Source: JAHFOW01 sp046350595
GTDB taxonomy: Bacteria > Planctomycetota > Brocadiia > Brocadiales > Brocadiaceae
Length of the DNA: 64,000 nt
Assembly (NCBI GenBank): GCA_046350595.1
Contig: JAXMAC010000002.1
Coordinates: forward strand, 1 to 64,000
Direction: 5' to 3'
In this document: positions 1-8,598 of the stretch, one piece after another
Numbering within the stretch: position 1 is the stretch's first letter
How the letters are laid out: the number at the start of each line of letters is the position of its first letter
The notes under the pieces: generated by a model
Database searches by the model: none
Told to the model about the DNA's origin: nothing
Seen by the model: the letters and a program-made list of their open reading frames with translations, nothing else
Program-made: the position numbers and the translations under genes

Positions 1-1368
1 GCTGTAGTAGGCATGGGAGGTGTGTTTCCAACGTGTTCTAAAATAGAAGATTTTGATGAAAAGATATTTGCAAATGCATCTCTCATCAGAGAATGGCCCG
101 AAGCGATCCATTATGAAAAACAATTGAGATCAAGGGTATCAGGATATATTGAGCCTGAAGAAATAGGTATCAAAATAAAATACTCAGAAATCCTGGAACA
201 TTATCCGGAGATATACCTGGATACTTTAAACAGGATACCTTATGAAAATTTGCTGACGGCCGATTTGGGGAGTGTGTTTGCTATGCTTGCTACTCAGGAA
301 GCCGTAATGCATGCTCAATGGAAGGAAACTGATGTCCAATCTGAAACTACCGGAGTTATTATTGGCAGTGGTGCCGGTGGCCAATCTGTTTTAAGAGGTA
401 TGTATAAACATTTCTTTGACCTTGGGAAAAAATCTCGTCTCTTAACTTCCCATAATGTTGACAGGACAATGGTCTATCGCGATGCGGCGAATGTCTCTTG
501 CCTTATTAAAAGCAAGGGTATTGTTGAGGGTCTGGGTTCTGCCTGTGCGTGCGGACTTGGAAACATTGGGTATGCATACCGGCTTATAAAACATGGGTAT
601 TTAGACCGTTGTGTTGCAGGGGGAACAGAAGGCACGTCTATAGAAACCTTTGTGATGTTTGACGCCATGCAGGTTTTATCCCGTAATTTTGCGCCAAGAG
701 AAAGCTCCAGACCTTTTGACAAGAACCGCAATGGCTTTGTCTGTTCCTTTGGGTGTGGAATTGTTGCGCTCGAAGAACTTGAGAGCGCAAAATCACGCGA
801 TGCCAATATACTTGCGGTAATTGACGGATACTTTAACAATTCTGATGGAAGTGGGAATATGTTTGCTACATCTTTTGAGGGACAATCACGATTATTGCAA
901 GGACTTCATCAAGACTGCATGGAATCAAACCCTCGTAAATTCAATAATAAACCTGATGTAGTAAAAGTACACGGTACATCAACTCCTGTCGGCGATATTG
1001 TTGAGTTAATGAGTGTTGTAAATTTTTACGGACACGAAGGATATCATATATCAGCTCCTAAATCACAATTTGGCCACATGTTGGGCGCCGCGGGTGCGGT
1101 GGAGTTTATTGTTGCCGTTTTGATGCTCCAGCAAGAAAAGGTGTCACCTTGTATGAATTCCTTTGAATTGTCTTGTGAGCTTGAGGACGTCCAGAAGGTA
1201 GATACCTGGAAAGGGCCGAAAATACCTCCAAGTGAATTTCGACACCTTATTCCTCTCGAAACAGTAGAAAAAGATGTAACATCGGTGGTTTGTTTAAATT
1301 ATGGATTTGGCGGAACGAATGCGGCTATAAGGATATCTAAGTATAACGAGGCCCACAATGGGGAGTAA
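1..1368 (+). CDS. Beta-ketoacyl-ACP synthase, 5' end cut by window edge
   Basis: Condensing enzyme of the KAS/FabF type, expected to join malonyl-ACP to an acyl-ACP in fatty acid or polyketide-like chain building. The frame is open from base 1 and the first residues read AVVGMGGVFP, the usual start of such proteins, so the true start lies just upstream of the window. Counting from the ATG at 13, the nucleophile is Cys178 (SACACG), with His320 (HGTSTPVGD) and His355 (KSQFGHMLGAAG) completing the Cys-His-His triad. The C-terminal NYGFGGTNAA glycine motif is present, so the enzyme looks active. A methyltransferase and an AcpS-like transferase follow on the same strand, which suggests a dedicated acyl-chain cluster. 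A ladderane-type role is possible by analogy with anammox lipid loci but is not shown. Confidence 0.9.
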   Translation, partial: AVVGMGGVFPTCSKIEDFDEKIFANASLIREWPEAIHYEKQLRSRVSGYIEPEEIGIKIKYSEILEHYPEIYLDTLNRIPYENLLTADLGSVFAMLATQEAVMHAQWKETDVQSETTGVIIGSGAGGQSVLRGMYKHFFDLGKKSRLLTSHNVDRTMVYRDAANVSCLIKSKGIVEGLGSACACGLGNIGYAYRLIKHGYLDRCVAGGTEGTSIETFVMFDAMQVLSRNFAPRESSRPFDKNRNGFVCSFGCGIVALEELESAKSRDANILAVIDGYFNNSDGSGNMFATSFEGQSRLLQGLHQDCMESNPRKFNNKPDVVKVHGTSTPVGDIVELMSVVNFYGHEGYHISAPKSQFGHMLGAAGAVEFIVAVLMLQQEKVSPCMNSFELSCELEDVQKVDTWKGPKIPPSEFRHLIPLETVEKDVTSVVCLNYGFGGTNAAIRISKYNEAHNGE

Positions 1369-1436
1369 TGGAGATTGTTAGATTTTTGTTTTTATAATCT
1401 TTTTGAAAGAATTGTTATGCTGAATAATAGTTCTCG

Positions 1437-2396
1437 ATGATCGGAAATGATATGACACATGAAATTGTAAAAGAAAATTCGTTACTTGATAATATTTACC
1501 GTGCATTTCAGGAACAAAATCTGGATTTAAATAATACGTTCAATAAATTACTAATAGGATTATACGAAATTCGTCAAAATCTTGCAGAAAAAGATTGGAA
1601 TATATACATTGAAAAAGCAAGAAAGCATCCAATTCATGAGGAACTTCTAAAAGACCCGCACACAAAAAGATCCTATGAAAAACCAAGAGGGTATGCTGGA
1701 GATGCAGTATTAATAGATTATTTCTTTTATGGAAATAGTTATGAAAAAGATATAAACGGTATTGGATTGAAAATATTTAGAGTTGTAAATATGACTCAAG
1801 CATCGTTGTCTTTGTGTGAGAGACCTAAAATTATAGGAAACGCTATTGACACATTTGTTACTACTGAAAACAAAGATGATATCAGGGTGCTTTCGATTGC
1901 CTGCGGACATTTAAGAGAAGCATCAAACTCAAGTGCTATAAGAGATAAAAAAATATCTGAGTTGATTGCAATAGACTTAGATAAAGAAAGTCTTGAAGTG
2001 ATAAAAAAAGATTATACACATTTAAATGTGCACACGATTAATTGTGATTATAAAGATATCATATTGAAAAAGGCATTTTTCCAGTCATTGGGGAAGTTCG
2101 ATTTTATATACTCGGCGGGTTTTTTCGATTATTTATCGGATTCCGCGGCAAAAAAATTATTGAAATCTATGTACACCTTATTAAAACCGGGAGGCAAAAT
2201 GATTATCCCGAATTTTGTTCCGATGATTGAGAGCGGTTACATGGAGGCATTTATGGATTGGTACATGATTTATAGGGATACGAATGATATGGAAAAATTA
2301 TCTCACTGTATTCCAACCGATAAAATCGAACATAAAAAGATATTCTATGATAAATTCATGCGCATGGTTTTTTTAGAAATAGATAAAAAACGATGA
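1437..2396 (+). CDS. Class I SAM-dependent methyltransferase
   Basis: About 319 aa. An N-terminal helical part carries the KPRGYAGDA block near residues 81-95, seen in a group of class I methyltransferases that includes putative lipid or fatty-acid O-methyltransferases. The Rossmann motif I follows (LSIACGHLREA near residue 152), an acidic ribose-binding position (IAIDLDKES), and the motif IV region DFIYSAGFFDYLSD with KPGGKMIIPNF after it. The gene sits 68 bp after the ketoacyl synthase and its last codons overlap the next start (ATGA), so it is probably co-transcribed. The substrate is unknown; an acyl or carboxyl group of the local pathway is an inference. The start is uncertain: 1437 and the internal ATG at 1452 both lack a clear ribosome binding site. 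Confidence 0.75.
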   Translation: MIGNDMTHEIVKENSLLDNIYRAFQEQNLDLNNTFNKLLIGLYEIRQNLAEKDWNIYIEKARKHPIHEELLKDPHTKRSYEKPRGYAGDAVLIDYFFYGNSYEKDINGIGLKIFRVVNMTQASLSLCERPKIIGNAIDTFVTTENKDDIRVLSIACGHLREASNSSAIRDKKISELIAIDLDKESLEVIKKDYTHLNVHTINCDYKDIILKKAFFQSLGKFDFIYSAGFFDYLSDSAAKKLLKSMYTLLKPGGKMIIPNFVPMIESGYMEAFMDWYMIYRDTNDMEKLSHCIPTDKIEHKKIFYDKFMRMVFLEIDKKR

Positions 2397-2752
2397 AAAT
2401 TTCCGTAGGTAATGACGTTGTTTATTTGCCGCAATTTAAACATTCTCTTACAAAGGCATTCATGCAACGGGTATATACGGAGAGGGAAATCGAGGATTGT
2501 CAGCACTTTCATAATCCATTAGTAAGATTTGGTTCTACATGGGCTGCCAAAGAGGCTTGTTATAAAGCTATAAAACAGTTATTTCCCGATCTTAGATTTT
2601 GGTGGCGGTCTTTGGAAATTGTGAGAAACAAGGAAAATCAAATCCCAAGTCTTAATTTTTTAAAATCTCCAACTCCCATAAAAACCAGCCTGACAATTTC
2701 GCATGATGCAAACTATTGTTGGGCAGTGTGTTTGGTTTCACTTTCAATTTAG
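2393..2752 (+). CDS. AcpS-like 4'-phosphopantetheinyl transferase
   Basis: A 119-aa protein, the size of holo-ACP synthase, which moves 4'-phosphopantetheine from CoA to the serine of acyl carrier proteins. It begins GNDVVYLPQF, matching the GIDxVEIxRF start with the Mg-binding Asp. It has WAAKEACYKA, the FAxKEAxxKAL motif with the Glu-Ala-Lys core, and ends SLTISHD, the family SxSHD strand. It overlaps the methyltransferase stop by 4 bp, indicating translational coupling. The cluster therefore contains its own carrier-protein activating enzyme, consistent with a specialised acyl pathway. It may instead be the housekeeping AcpS of the genome, which cannot be decided from this window. Confidence 0.8.
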   Translation: MKISVGNDVVYLPQFKHSLTKAFMQRVYTEREIEDCQHFHNPLVRFGSTWAAKEACYKAIKQLFPDLRFWWRSLEIVRNKENQIPSLNFLKSPTPIKTSLTISHDANYCWAVCLVSLSI

Positions 2753-2812
2753 CCTGCGAAACTGTTTTAAAAGCTTATGTAGACTCAATCTTAAAGGGAA
2801 GCATATTGTACT

Positions 2813-4102
2813 ATGGTTCTTAATAAATTATGGAAGATAATTACAGCTTTTCTATTTGTGTTCTTTTTTATTCGCAGTATTTCAAGTACTTATGGTTCTG
2901 GTTTTGCCCTTTTTACTCATGGGGCGTCATCTCTGGCACAGGGAGATGCCGTTATTGCACATGCAGATAATCCTTCTACCATTTTTTTTAATTCTGCATT
3001 GATTAATAAACTTGAAGGAACACAAATAGAAGCAGGAGCAACTGCTATTATTCCTTATCATACATTCACAAGTGATGCTACTGAAAATACTTTCCATGCG
3101 GAAAATGAAGTGTTTTACCTCCCAACACTTTTTGTTACGCATAAGTTTAATGAAAAGGTCAGTGCGGGTGTGGGTTTATTTAATCCTTTTGGATTGGGAA
3201 TTGACTGGGGTGACGATTGGGAAGGTAGATATATTACAACGAATACAGAATTCAGTACGTTCACGTTAAACCCCGTTGTTTCATATCAAATAACACCAAC
3301 TATCGCATTTGCAGGAGGCGCAGATTTCCTTCTTTTGGATACAACTTTAGAAAAAAAGGTTAATTTATCTTCATTTGGCCTTCCTGATGCTAATGAAAAA
3401 TTCAAAGGTGACGGGTATGGGGTTGGATATAATCTTGGAATACTCTATGACATAACCAGGGATGTTTCAATTGGCATCTCATACCGGAGTGCAATTAAGG
3501 TTGATATAGACGGTAATGCCAATTACGATCTTCCAGCCGGCACGCCTTCTTCAATTACGACACTATTTCCCCATACCGATGCTCATTCCGATATCACACT
3601 TCCCCAGCAGGTGTTTACGGGTATTTGTTACAAAGGATTTAACCCTCTCACATTAGAAGCCGGACTACGATGGGAGGGGTGGTCTTCTTTTGATGAACTT
3701 AAAATAGACCTTGATCAACAAGTTGCCGGTGTTACTCAATCTGTTACAAAAAAAGACTGGAATGATACTTACGCTCCAACTCTTGGAGCTCAATATCAAT
3801 TCAACAAAACATTTGCCTTGCTTGCAGGCTACTCTTATGAACAAACTCCCGTACCGGATAAAACATTCGATCCTGTTGTACCTGACGCCAATGCGCATCT
3901 TTTTACCATTGGAACAGATATAAAATATAAGAAAACAAAAATTACCGTTGGGTATGGATACCAGAGGTTGGAAGGGACAAGGAAAGATAATTCCATTGAT
4001 GATAATCCTCAAGATGGAATAATAGACGCAGCAACAAGCGCAAATGGTAAATATGATACTGATATTCATATGATTGGTATCAGTGTTACTTATATGTTTT
4101 GA
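2813..4102 (+). CDS. OmpP1/FadL-family outer-membrane porin
   Basis: A 429-aa outer-membrane beta-barrel of the FadL/TodX family, which takes up long-chain fatty acids or hydrocarbons. Residues 1-28 form a signal peptide with a hydrophobic core (AFLFVFFFIRSIS). After cleavage it begins GSGFALFTHGASSLAQGDA, then NPSTIFFNSALI, the FadL N-terminal hatch signature. The rest alternates short hydrophobic strands with polar loops and ends in YMF, the terminal aromatic residue recognised by BAM. It starts 60 bp after the AcpS-like gene on the same strand and may be cotranscribed. The pairing with lipid genes suits a hydrophobic ligand, but the ligand is not readable from sequence. Confidence 0.85.
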   Translation: MVLNKLWKIITAFLFVFFFIRSISSTYGSGFALFTHGASSLAQGDAVIAHADNPSTIFFNSALINKLEGTQIEAGATAIIPYHTFTSDATENTFHAENEVFYLPTLFVTHKFNEKVSAGVGLFNPFGLGIDWGDDWEGRYITTNTEFSTFTLNPVVSYQITPTIAFAGGADFLLLDTTLEKKVNLSSFGLPDANEKFKGDGYGVGYNLGILYDITRDVSIGISYRSAIKVDIDGNANYDLPAGTPSSITTLFPHTDAHSDITLPQQVFTGICYKGFNPLTLEAGLRWEGWSSFDELKIDLDQQVAGVTQSVTKKDWNDTYAPTLGAQYQFNKTFALLAGYSYEQTPVPDKTFDPVVPDANAHLFTIGTDIKYKKTKITVGYGYQRLEGTRKDNSIDDNPQDGIIDAATSANGKYDTDIHMIGISVTYMF

Positions 4103-4176
4103 TTTAAAACATCATTGTAAAAAAAATGACAATATTTACATGCTGTTTTTAATTGTTCACATATCAGCAGAGTATT

Positions 4177-4290
4177 GTAGGTTGGGCTGAGTAAAGCGAA
4201 GCCCAACAACTTAATTGAATTACCTTTGGTGTAAAAGCAGGGCATGAATCATTTATTTTGTTGGGTTTCGCTTCACTTAACCCAACCTAC
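4177..4290. repeat. GTTGGG-family inverted repeat pair
   Basis: Two arms, 4177-4209 and 4258-4290, are near-perfect reverse complements: GTAGGTTGGGCT...AGCCCAACAA against TTGTTGGGTTTCGC...CCCAACCTAC. Related single or decayed copies lie at about 4792-4820, 7590-7622, 9180-9208, 12638-12674 and 17778-17811. Three of these (4792, 7590, 9180) share a further downstream module ending in cgttcacgcag-like sequence. The family looks like a small non-coding interspersed element. Confidence 0.75.
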
Positions 4291-4642
4291 CAACTGTTTC
4301 CCGATTTAAATGGGGCGGGAAGCCTTCTCTTTAAAACAATCCGGCTCTTTGTTCCCATGCTCTCTTCTGGCGTTGCATTTGCCATCACGTCTTTTTTCCT
4401 CAAGTCGGAAGAGTTTGGACATCTGGTAAAGCTTTCATTGAGAAAAACATAAAGCAGTACAGCGCCATCCAAATCCCCCTTACAAAAGGGGGAACAAGGG
4501 GGTTGTTTTTTTCGATGGGAGGTGTGGGGGGGGTGTAAAAAAAGAAAATTTCACACAGCGATAACTAATAACACAGTGCAGCAAAGCCGTAACCAATTTA
4601 CTTGTAAAAGCTGTAGTAGAGACGCAAGATTTTGCGTCTCTA

Positions 4643-4787
4643 CTTCGGAAAAGACCCTCGCAATGACAATTACTATGCACTTTGATTGCACACGGCACGT
4701 TGTCATTGCGAGCGTTTGTAGTGATGACTTTAGTCGTCTTAGTCATTGTGAGCGAAGCGAAGCAATCTTTCTCTCATAAACAAACAG
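4643..4787. repeat. REP doublet (REPIN-like), diverged copy
   Basis: Two inverted REP units: CTTCGG...CCCTCGCAATGAC on the left and GTCATTGTGAGCGAAGCGAA on the right, with variable spacer and a partial third unit at about 4700. It is a diverged member of the family whose best copies are at 44244-44475 and 48311-48540. Confidence 0.7.
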
Positions 4788-5110
4788 TCAGGTAGGTTGG
4801 GCTAAGGCACGAAACCCAACAATTTCGTCAATATCACCAATATGGTGTACTGGTTTTTGGAAAGTTATTGTTCACAAAGATGCAAAGAACGCAAGGGAAA
4901 ATACCAGCGATTTCACCACGAAGGTTACGAAGAGCGCGAAGAAAAAGCCTGAAGATTAAAAACATAAAACACATCCGCTCATGTATTAAAAAAGTAGAAA
5001 CAGAGTGCCTAGCGCGGCCTCTGGCCGCAACCAAAATATGAATTTTTGTCTATTATAAGGTATAGTATTATCCTCGTAAATAGTAATCATACAATTTAGA
5101 GGACACTACT

Positions 5111-6667
5111 ATGAAGAAGTTAATGGAATTATATCGAGACAGGGTCATGGGTGCAATAAGCGGTCTGGACAGGGTTCGTTTTCGAGGGACATTACGGTGG
5201 TTGGCCAGTGAGCGGGGGCTGAGCACATACATGAGTTATGCGAAAATATTGCTGAAGGATTTTTCCGATTGGGTCAATGGTCTTACGGTGCAGGTGCGGG
5301 AGAGTTGTGAATCGCGTGCAAAAGAATTGGGTATTGAGGTGAGATATTTGGCAAGCAGCGGTGTTGATAAGGATAAGTTGGCTCGCCAGATTGCGAAGGA
5401 CAAGAGGATTACAGAAGGCTCCATCTGTCTGTTGAGTGTGGTAGAGCCTTGTATTGCGCCGAAGGTTAAGGGCAACAAGGCCAGCAAGAAGCTCGAGTTG
5501 GTGATGGAGCCCCGCAAGTGTGTCTTTGTGTATCATTATTTTAACGATCCTGTATTTGGTTTTGGTCATGTTCGGATCCAGAGTTGGGTGCCGTTTAATA
5601 TTTTCATTTGTCTTAATGGTCGTCATTGGCTGGAGCGGCAACTTCAGAAGCAAGGTATTGATTATGTTAAGGACGGCAACTGTTTTGTGCATATAGAGGA
5701 TATAGCGGCTGCGCAGGCGCTGCTGCATGAGCAGCTTAAGACTGACTGGGCGAGGTTGCTTAACAGGCTTGCGTTGGGAAGTTGTCCGGCATTGTCGCAG
5801 GTACTTCGTCCGTTGAAACCGGAGTATTATTGGTCGGCGGATGAGACGGAGTGGGCAACGGACATCATGTTTAAATCGGTTGAGGCGTTGGAGGAATTGT
5901 TTGCGTCATTTGTTCACCATGCGATGCGGGTTTGCGACAGTCCTTCGGTGATGAAGTATTTGGGCAGGCGTAGCCTTGCAGGGACTGCCCCTGATGAGGT
6001 TGTCAGCGACTATCGAAGGCGGTATGAAGGTATACGGGTCAAGCACAGCGTGAATAGTAACTCAGTGAAGATGTATAACAAGAGCGGGAGTCTGTTGCGT
6101 ATAGAGACAACGATCAATAACACGCGGGACTTTAAGGTTTTTCGCAGGCCTAACGATGATGAAGGCAAACCGGCGTCATGGCAGAAGATGCGTAAGGGGG
6201 TAAGCGATCTTCATCGACGGTGTGAGGTGAGCCAGAAGTGCAATGATCGTTATGGAGATGCCTTGGCGGTGGCTCAGGTAGAGGAGAAACTGAAGGAAGT
6301 GGTATGCGGAGCTTGTAACAAGGTGGTCAAAGAGGGCAAGAGGTATCGGGGGTTGAATCCCTGGCAGCAGGATGATTACCGGATGCTGATGTTCCTGTCG
6401 AAAGGTGAAAATGCGATAAACGGATTCCGTAACCATGATTTGCGGAAGTGGCTTTACGGGGAATCCGAACAGGCCGAGAAGGATCAGCAAAAGAAGTATT
6501 CCGGCCGTGTGACCCGACGGATAAAACTGTTGCGGGTACACGGCCTAATCCGCAAAGCTCCTCGGACCAACCGCTATGTTCTGACGGAGAAAGGCCAGAA
6601 GTTCTCTTGTTCGCTGATGACTGCTTCAGCCCTTGATATTAAAGCGCTTACGGAAATGGCGGCATGA
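5111..6667 (+). CDS. 518-aa multicopy family protein, probable mobile-element protein (copy 1, intact)
   Basis: I recognise this as a widespread but uncharacterised family of about 450-520 aa that recurs in several copies per genome; I know of no assigned function. Visible features are an N-terminal GLDRVRFRGTLR block, a central YHYFNDPVFGFGHVRIQSWV segment with conserved His and Arg, YYWSADETEWATDIMF, a basic SVKMYNKSGSLLRIETTIN stretch, HRRCEVSQKCNDRYGDAL, and a C-terminal winged-helix-like tail (VTRRIKLLRVHGLIRK). A second, broken copy at 43098-44048 shares coding sequence and 3' flank, which argues for mobility. No classical DDE, Y1 or serine recombinase motif is evident. A possible ribosome binding site (AGAGGA) lies about 9 bp before the ATG. 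Confidence 0.7.
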   Translation: MKKLMELYRDRVMGAISGLDRVRFRGTLRWLASERGLSTYMSYAKILLKDFSDWVNGLTVQVRESCESRAKELGIEVRYLASSGVDKDKLARQIAKDKRITEGSICLLSVVEPCIAPKVKGNKASKKLELVMEPRKCVFVYHYFNDPVFGFGHVRIQSWVPFNIFICLNGRHWLERQLQKQGIDYVKDGNCFVHIEDIAAAQALLHEQLKTDWARLLNRLALGSCPALSQVLRPLKPEYYWSADETEWATDIMFKSVEALEELFASFVHHAMRVCDSPSVMKYLGRRSLAGTAPDEVVSDYRRRYEGIRVKHSVNSNSVKMYNKSGSLLRIETTINNTRDFKVFRRPNDDEGKPASWQKMRKGVSDLHRRCEVSQKCNDRYGDALAVAQVEEKLKEVVCGACNKVVKEGKRYRGLNPWQQDDYRMLMFLSKGENAINGFRNHDLRKWLYGESEQAEKDQQKKYSGRVTRRIKLLRVHGLIRKAPRTNRYVLTEKGQKFSCSLMTASALDIKALTEMAA

Positions 6668-6708
6668 AAAACACGCAAAAAAAACAAGAAGTTGATGGAT
6701 AGTAGTAC
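5111..6708 (+). mobile_element. Putative mobile element carrying the 518-aa gene, right end defined
   Basis: The right limit comes from comparing the two copies in the window. Both share the 40 bp after the stop (ATGAAAAACACGC through GATGGAT, then GTAGTACA) and diverge after about 6708 and 44048. The left end cannot be set because copy 2 is 5'-truncated. No terminal inverted repeats or target duplication were found by eye. Confidence 0.4.
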
Positions 6709-6830
6709 AAAGGAAATTTTAGAAGGGGGGATATTATGGATGCTGAGGAAGTAGCCCTTTCAAAAGTCGAGGCACAAATCAAAATGTGTGTGTGGGGGAT
6801 TTAAATCGAATCGTTTTATTTAATGCTATT

Positions 6831-7091
6831 TTATGTCTTCCTCTTGTAAATTTCCCTTCTATGCCCAATACGGAGAACAACTATATCATTGCCTTCAATA
6901 TCAAAAATCACCCGATAATCGCCTATTATGTATCGGTCCGTTCCAAGTGACGGGTCGCTGAGTTTGTCAGAATACAAAAGTGGGTTTGTCTATAGTTTCA
7001 GGAGCGCTTTCCCTATACGGTTTTTTATGGCAGTATCCAGTTTTTTTACATCCTTCCCGGCTCTTGCGGTATAGGTAAGCTTATAATTCAT
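6831..7091 (-). pseudogene. RelE/ParE-type toxin with internal TAG
   Basis: From ATG (7089-7091) the frame reads MNYKLTYTARAGKDVKKLD, meets TAG at codon 34 (6990-6992), then stays open to TAA at 6831. The downstream part is typical of RelE toxins: YSDKLSDPSLGTDRYIIGD, then RVIFDIEGNDIVVLRIGHR and EIYKRK. The whole reading is 86 codons, the normal family length, so a single nonsense change (or a read-through codon) separates it from an intact mRNA-cleaving toxin. The start overlaps the antitoxin stop by 4 bp, as in many antitoxin-toxin operons. Confidence 0.8.
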
Positions 7092-7285
7092 TCGCTGAAA
7101 ATCTCATTATGGGATTTCGGTTTGCCCGCTTTATATTCTTCTCTTGCTTCTCGTATGCTGCGCAAATAATCAGGAGAAGTAAGGGCAAGCAAATCCTCAA
7201 TGAAAGTCTCCCTGTCCTTTTTCTTCATTCTCTTCACTGCTCCTATGATTTCATCTGCCGATATAGGCACTTTTAACTCCGGCAT
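7088..7285 (-). CDS. Antitoxin of a RelBE-like pair
   Basis: A 65-aa protein with an acidic, helical profile: MPELKVPISADEIIGAVKRM, then DRETFIEDLLALTSPDYLRSI and a basic tail. It is directly upstream of and overlaps the RelE-like frame by 4 bp, which is the main ground for the call. A good Shine-Dalgarno (AGGAGG-like, 7292-7297 on the + strand complement) precedes its ATG. The antitoxin is intact while its toxin carries a stop codon, so the pair is probably no longer addictive. The family could not be named more precisely. Confidence 0.7.
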   Translation of the reverse strand: MPELKVPISADEIIGAVKRMKKKDRETFIEDLLALTSPDYLRSIREAREEYKAGKPKSHNEIFSE

Positions 7286-7289
7286 TTAA

Positions 7290-8250
7290 AGACCTCCTTT
7301 TCCATTTCTTTTAATCTCACCGTTTTTTTATATTCAGGAATTTACATCCTCTTTTTTTACTTTACGCTCCTTACGTATTTATCTTTACATAATTATAAAA
7401 TGCTTGTCAATGGAAAAAAACTTTGCGACACCTAAGTTTTGTATTTTAAGCAGTTCAGCGTTAGTGAACGAAATAGAAAATTCCAAAAAGGAATATTTGA
7501 CAAAAGGAACCAAGTGGATGGAAAATATGGAAGGTATTATTTTTGAATCTGCATCCAAATATAAAGACCGGTAGCATATTCTTCCAGGCGGGTAGATTGA
7601 GCTGAGGCACGAAACCCAACAATTTCTGGATTTTTTGGCAGGTAATCGTTCACGCAGGGGCGCAAAGAGCGTAAAGGAAAATACAACAGGATACGAATAA
7701 AGCAGTGGATACCGTTATTTCTTCTCTTAATACTTTGTGTCCTTCCCGCCTTTGCGAGAGGCGAACTGTTACGATTTCAGCCAAAACACCCTTGCTGGTT
7801 TTCTTCGTTTATGACAATGTCTTTATTTTTTCCTGTTTTGTTGTTCCTAGCGCAGCTACGCCGCAACCAATTCTCCTTTATGAAAGCGGGGAGATTGCTT
7901 CGGAAAAGACCCTCGCAATGACACGGACTATGAGCTTCGATGGTACACTGCACGTTGTCTTTGTATATTGCACCTGTCTTTGTGCATCGCGCTTTGTCAT
8001 TCAAAGAGGAACCCCTTATTCTGTCATTGCGAGCGAAGCGAAGCAATCTTTCTCCATAAACAAACAGCACCTCTTAATAAGGGGGAGGTGAGCTGTAAAA
8101 AATTTACAAAAAAAGGCGCTGAAATTGGTATTCGGGCTATGAGAAAGATTGCTTTGCACGCAAGGATACTTAAAACTCACTCTTTGCACAAACGCCCTCT
8201 GATAATGACCATGCTTGAGAAATAAGGTGGAAAAGGGAACACCATATAAA
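7290..8250. other. Gene-free, repeat-rich stretch
   Basis: No supported gene. It includes a short open frame at about 7441-7575 (ending ESASKYKDR) that looks like a protein fragment of unknown family, a decayed GTTGGG-family repeat at about 7590-7622, and the REP doublet at 7847-8113. Longer frames here on both strands are made of repeat DNA. Confidence 0.6.
7847..8113. repeat. REP doublet (REPIN-like) element
   Basis: The order matches the copy at 48311-48540: CGCAGCTACGCCGCAACCAA end, ATTGCTTCGG...CCTCGCAATGAC unit, spacer with CACTGCACGTTGTC, inverted unit TCATTGCGAGCGAAGCGAAG, CATAAACAAAC, and a T/A-rich end with TTTACAAAAAAAG. The spacer is longer than in the other copies by an extra block at about 7965-8020. 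Confidence 0.75.
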
Positions 8251-8255
8251 AGTAC

Positions 8256-8302
8256 TTGACATTTCCAGACACGCATACTAATATACGACTATAATTCTAG
8301 TC
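8256..8302 (+). promoter_or_regulatory. Sigma-70 promoter and operator of toxin-antitoxin pair
   Basis: TTGACA at 8256-8261 and TAATAT at 8279-8284 are separated by an ideal 17 bp. Immediately downstream is the inverted repeat GACTA (8287-8291)...TAGTC (8298-8302), placed to overlap the transcription start. This is the usual layout for autorepression by a Phd/YefM antitoxin. The site is visible; binding is inferred. Confidence 0.65.
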
Positions 8303-8325
8303 AACTATAATAGAGGGCTATTGTA

Positions 8326-8586
8326 ATGATAACGTTGTCACTATCAGAAGCAAAGATGAAGCTGAGCAGTCTTGTAGAAAAGATACATACCACAGATGAA
8401 GAAATTATAATCACTAAAAATGGTTCGCCGGCAGCCGTGTTGGTGAGTCCGGATGAATTTGAAAGCTGGAAGGAAACTATCGCGATCCGCTCAGACTTGC
8501 CATTAATGCAGGAAATTAAAAAAGGGCTCAAGGAAGTAAAAAGCAATAAGGCAAAACTGTACACACTTGAGGAACTTCTGGAGTGA
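8326..8586 (+). CDS. Phd/YefM-family antitoxin
   Basis: 86 aa. The N-terminal half MITLSLSEAKMKLSSLVEKI matches the Phd/YefM DNA-binding fold (xxxxEARxxLxxLLxxV), followed by EEIIITKNGSPAAVLVSPDEF, the hallmark of the family. The C-terminal part (KKGLKEVKSNKAKLYTLEEL) is the expected disordered toxin-neutralising segment. A strong promoter with an operator-like palindrome lies 24-70 bp upstream, and the toxin gene begins 12 bp after its stop. It should repress its own operon and bind the RelE-like toxin. It is complete and probably functional. Confidence 0.9.
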   Translation: MITLSLSEAKMKLSSLVEKIHTTDEEIIITKNGSPAAVLVSPDEFESWKETIAIRSDLPLMQEIKKGLKEVKSNKAKLYTLEELLE

Positions 8587-8598
8587 TATATCCTGGAA

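Larger units (their letters stand above)
4103..5110. other. Gene-free, repeat-rich stretch
   Basis: No convincing gene. It holds two repeat families (entered separately), C-rich hairpin DNA near 4470-4500 and an rRNA-like-GC oligonucleotide near 5012-5035 (CTCTGGCCGCAACC) that recurs elsewhere in the window. The + frame at about 4318-4452 ends KSEEFGHLVKLSLRKT after a membrane-like segment and could be the tail of a lost flippase-type transporter; support is weak. Everything else looks like decayed intergenic DNA. Confidence 0.6.

Noticed and set aside
3665..4069. 134-aa minus frame within the FadL-like gene
   Set aside because: Antisense shadow; the + frame has signal peptide, family motif and terminal Phe.
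4258..4452. 64-aa frame near the inverted repeat as a real gene
   Set aside because: Its first half is the GTTGGG repeat; the tail may be a transporter relic but is too short to support.
5192..5728. 178-aa minus frame inside the 518-aa gene
   Set aside because: Antisense shadow; the + frame is supported by a second copy and by conserved family motifs.
6736..6801. 22-codon frame MDAEEVALSK after a purine-rich ribosome binding site
   Set aside because: Too short and unconserved; just downstream of the mobile-element boundary and probably a random or truncated start.
7705..8276. Several 85-128-aa frames on both strands
   Set aside because: They are translations of the REP doublet and flanking repeats, and similar peptides appear wherever the repeat occurs.
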